From positions 62,001 through 126,000 of the forward strand of contig JAFXTN010000037.1 in assembly GCA_017535785.1 (NCBI GenBank): DNA of 64,000 nt. The letters are read 5' to 3'. Below are positions 52,650 to 60,964 of the stretch, piece after piece (positions within the stretch are counted from its first letter, which is position 1; each line of letters opens with the position of its first letter). Made by a program: the position numbers and the translations under genes. This DNA comes from Butyrivibrio sp. (GTDB taxonomy: Bacteria > Bacillota > Clostridia > Lachnospirales > Lachnospiraceae). The notes under the pieces were generated by a model. That model was not told the origin of the DNA. It was given only the letters and a program-made list of their open reading frames with translations, and ran no database searches.

Positions 52650-53742
52650 TAAGCTTAAGATTATCTTCATGATCTCTTATGGCGATCCTATAGTATGAAT
52701 CATCAAGACCATGGAAATTACTGCAATTTCTAAGCAGTATTCCGTGGTCTTTTATCATGCTGTGATAGATAGTAGTTGAGTCTGTACCAGCCGGTATCTT
52801 CAAGAGGATAAATGGAGCGCAGCTTGGATAAACCGTAAAACCGAGGTTTGTGAGCTCTTTTGTCAAAAAAGATTTCTCTTTTTCTATAAGTTCTTGCGCT
52901 TGCCTGATATAAGCATCTTCCGAAAGGACCGCTACCCCCATTGCCTCTGAGAAGGTTGAGATATTCCATTCCGGAGTGAGATCCTGCAGCTTCTTAATAA
53001 GAGATGTGTCGCTGCAGATGCAGTAACCAAGCCGTATTCCCGGCATAGAATAAAGCTTAGTGAAGGCGTCGATCAGGATTATGTGATCGTTGTCGCGAAG
53101 GGAATTTATGGCACTGTATTCGTGGTTGTTTTTTACAAAGCCCATGAAACACTCATCTATGATTAGGAGTGTATTTAATTCCTTGCATGTGTCCGAAAGC
53201 TTTTTAAGAAGAAGGGGGGCAATAGTCTGCCCGGTGGGATTGTTCGGGCTGCAGGCAAAGAGCATGTCTACAGGGTTTTCTCTTATATAATCAATGATAT
53301 CATCCGTGAGTTCAAAGGTGTTTGGTAGTTCGTAGTGAAGAACTTTTATTCCGCGGGCACTGAGCGCTCTTTCATATCCGGAGAAGGTGGGCTCGACGAT
53401 TAAAGCCTTGGTGTAAGGTACATCTGTTGCAGCCAAATTGGATGAACCAATACTTTCCGCAATAATACTGATGATCTCTGAAGCTCCGTTTCCCATAAGT
53501 ATCCAGTCCTTGGGGATATTTCTTTTCTCAGCAAGATGTGATCTTATGACGTCGTGATCAAGCGTTGGATAATGCGAAATCATCTCTGAAAGGGCGGTGT
53601 TATCCTTTAAGAGCGTAGCGATGGATTCAGGGATACCTAAGGGATTAAGGTTTACACTGAAATCCAGTTTAATCGAATCTTTTCCGTATTCATTTATTTC
53701 ATATTCACCGCCGTGCGCGGGGAGTCTTGTAATCTTTTTCAT
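52594..53742 (-). CDS. cobD: CobD-like L-threonine-O-3-phosphate decarboxylase
   Basis: About 382 residues of PLP-dependent fold-type I enzyme. It starts MKKITRLPAHGGEYEIN; the HGG followed by LDFSVNLNPLGIPESI is the CobD hallmark. FACSPNNPTGQTI, LIIDECFMGFV and the PLP-Lys in LIDAFTKLYSMPGIRLGYCI follow. It makes aminopropanol phosphate for the cobalamin side chain, which CbiB (59917-60957) attaches. I reject a 66-codon hydrophobic N-terminal extension of the frame as non-coding. It is separated from the other cob genes by the toxin cassette. Confidence 0.85.
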   Translation of the reverse strand: MKKITRLPAHGGEYEINEYGKDSIKLDFSVNLNPLGIPESIATLLKDNTALSEMISHYPTLDHDVIRSHLAEKRNIPKDWILMGNGASEIISIIAESIGSSNLAATDVPYTKALIVEPTFSGYERALSARGIKVLHYELPNTFELTDDIIDYIRENPVDMLFACSPNNPTGQTIAPLLLKKLSDTCKELNTLLIIDECFMGFVKNNHEYSAINSLRDNDHIILIDAFTKLYSMPGIRLGYCICSDTSLIKKLQDLTPEWNISTFSEAMGVAVLSEDAYIRQAQELIEKEKSFLTKELTNLGFTVYPSCAPFILLKIPAGTDSTTIYHSMIKDHGILLRNCSNFHGLDDSYYRIAIRDHEDNLKLIRTLQLVLSSFSGRNKEQ

Positions 53743-53872
53743 AAATATAGCATACCTAAGTTTGGGAAAAGCATCAATGATCCTATTGACTCTCCTTCTC
53801 CGATTGTAATAAACTATTAACAAAAAATTGATAATTAAGCTGGTCAATAAAAAGGAAAGATGGGGAAGAAAA

Positions 53873-54202
53873 ATGGCAGAAAACAAAGTGTTAATGGACA
53901 CTAACGTGTTTACTGAAATTACAACTGGAATTAAGGGCAACGCATCTAATTGTGTGTTTTCAGATGAATTGTTAAGAAAAACAGATATATGGGAGGATAC
54001 GGCTACCGGAAGGAAGATGAACGAGCTGTTGAAATCCTTCTACAAGATGTCAGATGCATATAGACTTGAAGCTGCTGAGTCGCTTCCCAGGGCTCTTCTT
54101 ACACTTCGTGACAGCATGGTTGGAGTGGATAAAAATTTGAGTGAGAGTATAGATGTAGAAAAAGCGATTGAGCCTAAAAGGAACATTCCGGAGGTGATCT
54201 GA
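53873..54202 (+). CDS. Small helical protein of a type VII-like toxin cassette
   Basis: About 109 residues, starting MAENKVLMDTNVFTEITTG, mostly alpha-helical; no WxG motif is obvious. Position directly before a DUF5082-like coiled-coil gene (TGATG overlap) and the toxin gene fits the small WXG100/DUF5344-like secretion helper of LXG operons. GGGGAAG precedes ATG 53873. Confidence 0.6.
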   Translation: MAENKVLMDTNVFTEITTGIKGNASNCVFSDELLRKTDIWEDTATGRKMNELLKSFYKMSDAYRLEAAESLPRALLTLRDSMVGVDKNLSESIDVEKAIEPKRNIPEVI

Positions 54203-54615
54203 TGAGCAGGAGAGATGATATCAAATCCAGAATCCATCACCTTGAGGAAAAGATAGCAAGGTATAAAGGCTATATAGAAGAGCTCAGAGAAGCACACAGA
54301 CTTATAATGGAAAAATACGAACATCTTCAAAAAGAAGCATATGAGCCTGCAAAAGCTTACGATATGACATCTTCGGAAAAATGGCTTGGAGATCTTTTGG
54401 ATACGGCAAGGACATTGCAGGAAAAGATCGTCTGTAGGACGAGTGAAGGTCAGAGTGAGACGGCTGAACTCCTTTCAGATATAGAGAGAATAATTGCAAG
54501 ATTAGAAAAACTGATAGAAGAATGCGAGGACGAGATCGCAGAGCTTGAAGCAGAGCTGGAATCACTTCCGGATGAGGATGAGAATGGGGCCGGATACGAG
54601 GGACGTGGCCAATAA
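54202..54615 (+). CDS. DUF5082/YwqH-like coiled-coil protein
   Basis: A 137-residue protein of two long helices (SRIHHLEEKIARYKGYIEEL early; IIARLEKLIEECEDEIAELE late), with a central region that may include the WxG-like turn EKWLGDLLD. In Bacillus the DUF5082 protein YwqH precedes the LXG toxin gene ywqJ and helps its export by the type VII system. No ESX/type VII core genes are in this window. Confidence 0.7.
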   Translation: MSRRDDIKSRIHHLEEKIARYKGYIEELREAHRLIMEKYEHLQKEAYEPAKAYDMTSSEKWLGDLLDTARTLQEKIVCRTSEGQSETAELLSDIERIIARLEKLIEECEDEIAELEAELESLPDEDENGAGYEGRGQ

Positions 54616-54665
54616 GGCAACGGAAATGCAGTAAGTCAACGCTTAAAAATTGGGGAGTAAAAGGA

Positions 54666-56177
54666 ATGAGACAATATTATCTTGAGGACTGTGGTCGTGG
54701 CGAGTCTGATATCATACGCTACGATGCCGGAAAAGTAGCTGAATTCATCTCAGATATGGAAACGTGCATGAGCAGCTACAATACAAAAGCAAGTGCGCTT
54801 GAAACGGAATATCATAGATATTACAATAATCATACATATGTAGGTAAAGCTGCGGAAGCATCCAAAGAGTTCATAAGTAACGGTCAGGTCGGAAGGCTCC
54901 ATGAGGGACATCATGCCCTGATGTACAAGCTTTATAAGAGATATTTGGATATAGACGATACCTTCAAAAGCATCGCAGATACTGCACCTAATGCAAGGGT
55001 AGACACTGAGGTCATGAAAAAGGGAAAAAGAGACTTTAGTGTATATAGTGAAGTCACCAATGATGATGCGCATTTCATTGAGAACTACGCAGAAGAGATA
55101 AAGAAAAGATTTGAAAAATACCTTAAGGGTGAAAAAGGTGTTACCGTTCCCGATTACAGACTGGCAAGAAAAGCATATGAAGAACTATGCGGCGAAGGAG
55201 GACACCTTGATGAGAGTATCGATAAGTGTTTTGAATTCGACGAATCTGCCCTTTCAGCCATAAACAGATCAGGCCTTGAAGGCCAGATATATGACCATAC
55301 TCGTGATATCACAAACGTGGCGAGGGCACTTGATGGATTTAGGGTCTATACACCGGATGTAGAGAAAACGTCTTTGTCACTTTTGGCGCTCAATAATGCC
55401 AAGGTTGTCACGGCATTTAACTCATTGAATCCGAATAAAAATAACGCCGAGGTTGTTCAGCTTGCCAATCTTCTTAATGTAAACTGCAGCCTAAATACGG
55501 TTGTGGACGCAGCGACTGTCAGTACAGCAACTGAACTAGCACTTCTTAATTGCAAAACAGCTCAGGATAGAGCTGCTGTAATGCAGTGTTCAGCAATGAT
55601 AGCTCCGGCTGAAGCGATTATTACTATAGGAAGTATTCTTGAAACATTAGCAGCTATTATTGCCGAAACAAATCCTGTTGGAATAGCTATTACGTTAATA
55701 CTTATTCTTGTGGGGGTTATTATTTATGAGGTAGCAGAGTCGCAACCCGCAGAAAAGAAAGAGGATACAAGTAATAAGGAAAAAGCGGGGGAAGCTGAAG
55801 AGAAGTCGGGGGCGCAAAGTCAAAATGCTAATCCCAGTCCACCGGATGATGACGATGATGAAAAATCCAATAACAATTCAGAACAAGGTGGGAACTATGA
55901 TGACCAAGAAAGGTTAGATAACGCAAATGATGTCGCAAACCAAATAAAGGAGAATGGCGGAAAGGCTCCAAATGGATATAAAGGTGGGAGAACATATAAT
56001 AATGTTCCCAAAAACCCAACGGATCAAAAATTACCAGAAGGAACAAACTATCGAGAATATGATGTAAATCCTAGAAAACCGGGAGTTAATAGAGGAGCTG
56101 AAAGAATCGTTATTGGTGAAGACGGAAGCGTTTGGTATACAAATGATCATTATCATTCATTTTTTAGAATACAATAA
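54666..56177 (+). CDS. Polymorphic toxin with C-terminal barnase-like RNase domain
   Basis: A 503-residue protein. The N-terminal about 240 residues are helical and LXG-like. Residues about 300-360 are hydrophobic (ITIGSILETLAAIIAE, GIAITLILILVGVIIYEV). An acidic linker follows (PPDDDDDEKSNNNSEQ). The last 80 residues are a guanyl-specific RNase of the barnase/RNase Sa type: NYREYDV (Glu464), RGAERIV (Arg476, Arg480) and TNDHYHSF (His495) correspond to barnase Glu73, Arg83, Arg87 and His102. The tail and the next gene are visibly more AT-rich, suggesting the toxin tip was exchanged together with its immunity gene. Probable role: contact- or secretion-dependent killing of competitors. Confidence 0.82.
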   Translation: MRQYYLEDCGRGESDIIRYDAGKVAEFISDMETCMSSYNTKASALETEYHRYYNNHTYVGKAAEASKEFISNGQVGRLHEGHHALMYKLYKRYLDIDDTFKSIADTAPNARVDTEVMKKGKRDFSVYSEVTNDDAHFIENYAEEIKKRFEKYLKGEKGVTVPDYRLARKAYEELCGEGGHLDESIDKCFEFDESALSAINRSGLEGQIYDHTRDITNVARALDGFRVYTPDVEKTSLSLLALNNAKVVTAFNSLNPNKNNAEVVQLANLLNVNCSLNTVVDAATVSTATELALLNCKTAQDRAAVMQCSAMIAPAEAIITIGSILETLAAIIAETNPVGIAITLILILVGVIIYEVAESQPAEKKEDTSNKEKAGEAEEKSGAQSQNANPSPPDDDDDEKSNNNSEQGGNYDDQERLDNANDVANQIKENGGKAPNGYKGGRTYNNVPKNPTDQKLPEGTNYREYDVNPRKPGVNRGAERIVIGEDGSVWYTNDHYHSFFRIQ

Positions 56178-56190
56178 ATTGGAGGGCTAG

Positions 56191-56733
56191 ATGTCGGAGA
56201 TTATAAAAATATTAAAGAAAAACAATATTGCTGTAGAAAAAGGTATGGATGATAAAGAAATTGAAGAAATACAGTTATTATATGGCATAAGGTTTCCTAA
56301 ATCTTTATTGGAACTCTTGCAAGAAGGGGTTCCGCATTCGAAAGGCTTTCTAAATTGGAGAGATATGTCACCGGATAATATTGCACAAATTAAAGGAGCG
56401 ATAGAGACGCCAATTAAAGATCTTTCAGATAATGCGGATGCTGTTTATTGGAATGAAATATGGGGCGAAGAGCCCGATACCTCAGAGGAAATTGCGGAGT
56501 ATATAAGAAATAAAATAATAACAGCACCTAAACTAATACCAATTTATTCTCATAGATATATTCCTGCGGGGAACTTATATAATCCACCTGTTTTTTCAGT
56601 ATACGATGCTGATGTTATCTATTATGGGAAAGATTTGGAAGAATATTTTCAGCTTGAATTTGGTGGCAAGAATCAGAAGGATGTAGATTATAGTACAGTT
56701 CAAGCTGTACCCTTTTGGTCAGAGTTAATATAA
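56191..56733 (+). CDS. SMI1/KNR4 (SUKH)-family immunity protein
   Basis: A 180-residue protein: DDKEIEEIQLLYGIRFPKSL, LLELLQEG, GFLNWRDMS and the acidic C-terminal part with YYGKDLEEYFQLEFGG. SUKH proteins are the commonest immunity family for nuclease toxins. It begins 13 bases after the toxin stop with GGAGGG. It is probably the antidote to the RNase tip, instead of barstar. Confidence 0.82.
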   Translation: MSEIIKILKKNNIAVEKGMDDKEIEEIQLLYGIRFPKSLLELLQEGVPHSKGFLNWRDMSPDNIAQIKGAIETPIKDLSDNADAVYWNEIWGEEPDTSEEIAEYIRNKIITAPKLIPIYSHRYIPAGNLYNPPVFSVYDADVIYYGKDLEEYFQLEFGGKNQKDVDYSTVQAVPFWSELI

Positions 56734-56795
56734 TAATCTGTAAATCCAGGTGCCAATATAGTTATGGCCCAGACTTCCCACTGGAGAGATAAAAG

Positions 56796-56852
56796 ATGGA
56801 TAAGATGATAAAAAAATTGAATTCCTTCAAAAATGGGGAGAATAATTTATGA
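56796..56852 (+). CDS. Candidate 18-residue orphan reading frame after the immunity gene
   Basis: ATG 56796 after GGAGAG encodes MDKMIKKLNSFKNGENNL and stops just before the terminator. It may be the residual start of a lost second immunity gene, or a chance frame. Confidence 0.25.
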   Translation: MDKMIKKLNSFKNGENNL

Positions 56853-56858
56853 TCAAGG

Positions 56859-56893
56859 CTTCCTACATCTGTAAGATGTGGGAAGTTTTTTTT
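56859..56893 (+). terminator. Terminator of the toxin-immunity cassette
   Basis: CTTCCTACATCT (56859-56870) and AGATGTGGGAAG (56874-56885), one T-G wobble, followed by T8. Confidence 0.92.
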
Positions 56894-56926
56894 GATTACT
56901 GCAATATACAGTGTAAAATAAATGTA
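56892..56926 (+). promoter_or_regulatory. Promoter of cobT, apparently leaderless
   Basis: TTGATT (56892-56897), a 16-base spacer and TAAAAT (56914-56919). The expected start site, 7 bases after the -10, coincides with the A of the cobT ATG (56926). No Shine-Dalgarno sequence and no cobalamin riboswitch are present. Confidence 0.5.
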
Positions 56927-58128
56927 TGAATACAAATGAATTTCAAAAACTTTCAGATATAGTAAATACAATAAAGACTCAGGATCAGATTGCAGCCGGC
57001 AAGGCACAGGAGTATGTTGACAGCCTGGTAAAGCCGCCAAGGAGCATGGGAAAGCTTGAGGATATTGCGGTTAAGCTTTCAGGAATCACTGGAAGCGTTA
57101 AGAATACTGTCGCTTCGAAGAGCATTCTTGTTTTCTGCGCAGACAACGGGGTGACGGATGAGGGCGTAGCCTCGGCTCCGGTGTCGGTAACGATGATGCA
57201 GGCAGTGAACATGACTAAGGGTGTCACGGGGATGGCTGCTCTTGCAAAGCAGTTTGGCGTTGATGTTACCGTAGTTGATGTCGGGATAAAGACAGACTAC
57301 GAGGGACTTGTAAAGAAGTGTGACCTTGAGCACAGTTCTCAAGGTATCGTTTATAAGAACATAAGAAAAGGCACAGGGAATATTGTAAAAGAGCCTGCTA
57401 TGACGCAGGATGAATGTATAGAAGCCATGCTCATCGGGGCAGAGTGCGCAAAGAAGGCCGGTTTATGCTATCCGCAGGACAGCAGAGCCAATAGTGCAGA
57501 TACCGTTGATGGAATCGGATCTGTAGGGATAGAGCTGGTCGGGATCGGCGAGATGGGAATCGGTAATACGACGACTTCTACAGCGGTCCTGTGCGCCTTG
57601 ACGGGAGCAGACCCCGAGGCGGTGACGGCAAGAGGCGCAGGTATCACCGATGAGTCTTTTGACAGGAAGAAGGAAGTGATCAAGAGGACGCTTGAATTCC
57701 ACGGGCTAAAAGGTGGAGCAAACGGCTCTGCAGGTGATGGAATCGAGGCAATAGTAAGCATTCTTTCAAAGGTTGGAGGCCTCGATATTGCAGCTATGTG
57801 CGGAGCTTTTATCGGAGCTGCCGCTGCAGGGAAGGTTGCGGTCATTGACGGATATATTTCCGCAGTTGCGGCATTGTGCGCGGTTAAGATATGTCCGGCG
57901 GTTTCGGGATATCTTTTGCCATCCCATGTTTCAAAAGAACCGGGATATAAGCTTGCGATAAAAGAACTTTCACTTGATCCGTATCTTGATCTTAATATGG
58001 GACTTGGTGAGGGCTCGGGATGCGTCGTTGCATTTTCCGTGATAGAGGCGGCATGCGCAATGATGAACAACATGGCGACTTTTGATGAAGGCAAGATAGA
58101 CGATTCGTATTTAGAGGGGATCAGATGA
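56926..58128 (+). CDS. cobT: Nicotinate-nucleotide:dimethylbenzimidazole phosphoribosyltransferase CobT
   Basis: A 400-residue enzyme making alpha-ribazole phosphate for the lower ligand of cobalamin. Motifs are KPPRSMGKLEDIAVKLSGI at the start, FCADNGVTDEGVASAP, IGIGEMGIGNTTTSTAVL, GRGAGx-like TARGAGITDESFDRK, and NMGLGEGSGCVVAF with the late Glu region. It is longer than the usual 350 residues because of a segment around 155-180 (AKKAGLCYPQDSRANSADTV). It overlaps cobU by 4 bases. Confidence 0.94.
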   Translation: MNTNEFQKLSDIVNTIKTQDQIAAGKAQEYVDSLVKPPRSMGKLEDIAVKLSGITGSVKNTVASKSILVFCADNGVTDEGVASAPVSVTMMQAVNMTKGVTGMAALAKQFGVDVTVVDVGIKTDYEGLVKKCDLEHSSQGIVYKNIRKGTGNIVKEPAMTQDECIEAMLIGAECAKKAGLCYPQDSRANSADTVDGIGSVGIELVGIGEMGIGNTTTSTAVLCALTGADPEAVTARGAGITDESFDRKKEVIKRTLEFHGLKGGANGSAGDGIEAIVSILSKVGGLDIAAMCGAFIGAAAAGKVAVIDGYISAVAALCAVKICPAVSGYLLPSHVSKEPGYKLAIKELSLDPYLDLNMGLGEGSGCVVAFSVIEAACAMMNNMATFDEGKIDDSYLEGIR

Positions 58129-59141
58129 TAATTCTTTTGACCGGAGGATGCAAGAACGGAAAATCGGGATCGGCTCAGAAGCTCGCAGTGCTTTTGTCAA
58201 AGAGAAAGCAGGGGAGGCTCTTTTATGTTGCGACGATGAAGTCGACGGGAGCTGAGGACGATGAGAGGATACGCCGCCATGTTGAGGACAGAGCGGGACT
58301 TGGGTTTGAGACGTTGGAGATCAAAACGGAGATAGGCTCGCTTTTTGATACGGAAAAAACTTCGGAAGTAGTTGAGGGAAGCACTTGCTCTGGTACTTAT
58401 CTCATCGACAGTCTGACGGCACTTCTTGCAAATGAGATGTTTAAGGAAGTTGAAGGAAAGTTCATTACAGATAAGGATGCCACGAAAAGAGTTTCGGATG
58501 AGCTTGAAGCGCTTATGAATGAAGCGGGTGAAAACGGTGCTGATCTTATCTTTGTAAGTGATGGGATCTACAGTGATGCCACGGTTTACGCAGGAGATAC
58601 CTTTTGGTATCGGGAAGGACTGGGAGAGCTTGAGAGAGTTGTAGCTGCAAGCGCCGATCTTGTGATCGAGATGTGCGCGGGTGTTCCTGTTATTTATAAG
58701 AAAAGCGACAAGGCAGCAGAGGATAAAGAGCTTATGGATCAATTAAAAAGAACCGGCGAAAAGGAAGGCGCACTTATAATCGGAGGCGCGGCTCAGGGGA
58801 AAAGAGCATTTGCAAAAGAAAAATACGGACTAAAGGATGAAGATATCTATTCCTTTGAAGCAGACGAGGTCATGCGCGGAGGATTATGCATTCCCGGCAG
58901 TTATAAAGCGTATGATCATGTTGAGAGAACAGCTCTTTTGGAAGGGACGGATATACGGGAGATCGCGGATTATTTCCCGGAGAATGCGATTTTGATATGT
59001 GAAGATATAACATGCGGGATCGTTCCGATGAGCAGAGAAGACAGGAAGTGGCGCGACGACGCGGGAAGGCTCATGCAGGCGCTCGGAGCGGACAGAGAAG
59101 TTTACCGCGTATTTTGCGGAAAGGGAACGAGAATAGGATAG
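58125..59141 (+). CDS. cobU: Tandem CobU-like adenosylcobinamide kinase/guanylyltransferase
   Basis: A 338-residue protein made of two CobU-like halves. Half 1 (1-197): P-loop LLTGGCKNGKSGSAQKLA, YVATMKSTGAEDDERIRRH, VVAASADLVIEMCAGVPVIYK. Half 2 (about 212-338): P-loop-like LIIGGAAQGKRAFAKEKYGL, then ICEDITCGIVPMSREDRKWRDDAGRLMQ and VYRVFCGKGTRI. A normal CobU is about 180 residues. Half 1 keeps GKS and the ERIRRH segment but has lost the NEVGxGIVP motif, which half 2 keeps in altered form (CEDITCGIVP), so the two halves may share the two reactions. Confidence 0.85.
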   Translation: MIILLTGGCKNGKSGSAQKLAVLLSKRKQGRLFYVATMKSTGAEDDERIRRHVEDRAGLGFETLEIKTEIGSLFDTEKTSEVVEGSTCSGTYLIDSLTALLANEMFKEVEGKFITDKDATKRVSDELEALMNEAGENGADLIFVSDGIYSDATVYAGDTFWYREGLGELERVVAASADLVIEMCAGVPVIYKKSDKAAEDKELMDQLKRTGEKEGALIIGGAAQGKRAFAKEKYGLKDEDIYSFEADEVMRGGLCIPGSYKAYDHVERTALLEGTDIREIADYFPENAILICEDITCGIVPMSREDRKWRDDAGRLMQALGADREVYRVFCGKGTRIG

Positions 59142-59149
59142 GGATGATC

Positions 59150-59938
59150 ATGAAAAATCTTTTGAGAGCATTTTGCATAGCGTTTTCCATGTACTCGAGC
59201 ATTCCCATGCCTCAGTTCAAATGGGAAAAAGAGGATATGAAATACAGCATCTGCTTTTTTCCTCTAATCGGAATCGTGGTAGGTGCTATTTGCTATGGTT
59301 GGTGCATGGTTGCGCAGATGTTTGATATAAATCTTCTTGCCTCGACGCTTTTATTTTTTGTGATACCGCTTGTGGTAACGGGCGGAATACATGTCGACGG
59401 ATTTATGGATTGCAGCGATGTTTTTTCATCATACAGGGAAAAAGAAAAGAAGCTTGAGATCTTAAAGGATCCGCATATCGGGGCTTTTGCGGTGATAAAA
59501 CTGATAGTTCTGTGCGCTGTTTATGTCTCTGCGATCTCTGTGATCATAGCATCGGGGAGAGGTTTTGAAGGAAGATATTTTATAGTTCTTTGTCTTGGAT
59601 TTATTCTTTCGAGAGCATTGAGCGCGGTAGCGGTCGTAAGCTTTCCGTGCGCCAAGAACGAGGGAAGCCTTTATACTTTTGCGGAAGGCTCTGATAAAAA
59701 GAGATGTCTTTCTATTCTTGTTAAAGAGGCTGCGATAGTTGCTCTAATAATGGCGGTGTTTGGTAGGATTGGTGGAGTTGTGGCTATAACGACAGCTCTT
59801 TTGACATTTGGATATTATTATTTAAAAACCAAGAAGGAACTTGGAGGGATCACGGGCGATACAGCCGGATGGTTTGTGTGCTTGTGTGAGACTGTGATTG
59901 CGGTGGCGGTGTGTGTATGTTCTCTATTTGCCTTATAG
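59150..59938 (+). CDS. cobS: Adenosylcobinamide-GDP ribazoletransferase CobS
   Basis: A 262-residue integral membrane enzyme that joins alpha-ribazole to adenosylcobinamide-GDP in the last step of cobalamin assembly. Seen are RAFCIAFSMYSSIPMPQFKWE, the GGIHVDGFMDCSDVFSSYREKEKKLEILKDPHIGAFAV metal/substrate segment (DGFMD) and GITGDTAGW near the end. I prefer ATG 59150 (ATAGGG 6 bases before) over ATG 59144. It overlaps cbiB by 22 bases. Confidence 0.93.
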   Translation: MKNLLRAFCIAFSMYSSIPMPQFKWEKEDMKYSICFFPLIGIVVGAICYGWCMVAQMFDINLLASTLLFFVIPLVVTGGIHVDGFMDCSDVFSSYREKEKKLEILKDPHIGAFAVIKLIVLCAVYVSAISVIIASGRGFEGRYFIVLCLGFILSRALSAVAVVSFPCAKNEGSLYTFAEGSDKKRCLSILVKEAAIVALIMAVFGRIGGVVAITTALLTFGYYYLKTKKELGGITGDTAGWFVCLCETVIAVAVCVCSLFAL

Positions 59939-60957
59939 ATTTTTTTAAAGAATATTACAAATATGTCCCCATAGCGATAACTGTGGGCGTCATCATAGAT
60001 CTTATCCTCGGCGATCCCATGTGGCTGATCCACCCGGTGCAGGTCATAGGAAAGCTTATAAGTGCTTTGGAAAAAAAGCTTCTGGGAGAGGGAAAGGCTT
60101 TAAATTTTTGGAAAGGCGTACTTCTTTGGTTTGTTGTTGTGATATCAACAGGCGGCGCGTCCTTTGCGATCATTTTTTTGTGCTATAAAATAAACTGCTA
60201 TCTTATGCTTTTTGTCATGTCGGTAATGAGCTGGCAGTGCATTGCGGCAAGGAGTCTTTCCAAAGCGGCGATGAAGGTTTATAAGGCTCTTTCTAAAAGC
60301 GACATAGAGCTTGCCAAAAAAGAAGTATCGATGATAGTCGGAAGAGATACGGAAAAGCTTGATGAAAAAGGAATTGCAAGGGCAGCGGTAGAGACCGTTG
60401 CGGAGAATACAAACGATGGCGTTATCTGTCCTCTTTTTTATCTTATGCTGGGAGGACCGGTACTTGCCTTTATTTACAAAGCAGTAAGCACAATGGATTC
60501 CATGATCGGATATAAGAATGATAAGTATATGTTCTTTGGGAGATTTGCGGCGAAAGCCGATGATGTCTTTGCGTATGTTCCGGCAAGACTTAGCGCAGTG
60601 CTTATGATAATTGCTGCAGGGATCCTTGGAGCAGCGGAGCGATTTAAGTGGTTAATTGTCAGGCGCCCGGATTCAAGAGTAAATAATTATAGTTTTACAC
60701 GTGCTATCAAAATATATATAAGAGACAGATACAACCACGCAAGCCCCAATTCCGCTCATTGTGAGAGCGTATGCGCCGGAGCGCTCGGGATACGTCTTGC
60801 GGGGCCCACTTCATATTTTGGAAAGCTTCACGACAAGCCATATATAGGTGATGGCACAAGAGATATTGAAAACGAGGATATAAAGCGCAGTTCACTCCTT
60901 ATGTATACAACGGAGCTTTTGATAGTATTACTTTATATTATCGTGAGCTTTCTTTAG
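59917..60957 (+). CDS. cbiB: Adenosylcobinamide-phosphate synthase CbiB
   Basis: A 346-residue membrane enzyme attaching aminopropanol phosphate (from CobD) to adenosylcobyric acid. Motifs: VGVIIDLILGDPMWLIHPVQVIGKLI, GRDTEKLDEKGIARAAVETVAENTNDGVICPLFY, YKAVSTMDSMIGYKND, RDRYNHASPNSAHCESVCAGALG. The start codon at 59917 lies in the end of cobS. The four genes cobT-U-S-cbiB are overlapping and form one operon. No cobC phosphatase is seen. Confidence 0.93.
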   Translation: MFSICLIDFFKEYYKYVPIAITVGVIIDLILGDPMWLIHPVQVIGKLISALEKKLLGEGKALNFWKGVLLWFVVVISTGGASFAIIFLCYKINCYLMLFVMSVMSWQCIAARSLSKAAMKVYKALSKSDIELAKKEVSMIVGRDTEKLDEKGIARAAVETVAENTNDGVICPLFYLMLGGPVLAFIYKAVSTMDSMIGYKNDKYMFFGRFAAKADDVFAYVPARLSAVLMIIAAGILGAAERFKWLIVRRPDSRVNNYSFTRAIKIYIRDRYNHASPNSAHCESVCAGALGIRLAGPTSYFGKLHDKPYIGDGTRDIENEDIKRSSLLMYTTELLIVLLYIIVSFL

Positions 60958-60964
60958 AACCTGA

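Noticed and set aside
53743-53940. 66-residue hydrophobic N-terminal extension of cobD
   Set aside because: CobD proteins start near the HGG motif, and the extension reads through the divergent promoter region and into the start of the toxin cassette.
56734-56925. Cobalamin riboswitch before cobT
   Set aside because: No B12-box or matching core; the region holds a small frame, a terminator and a promoter.
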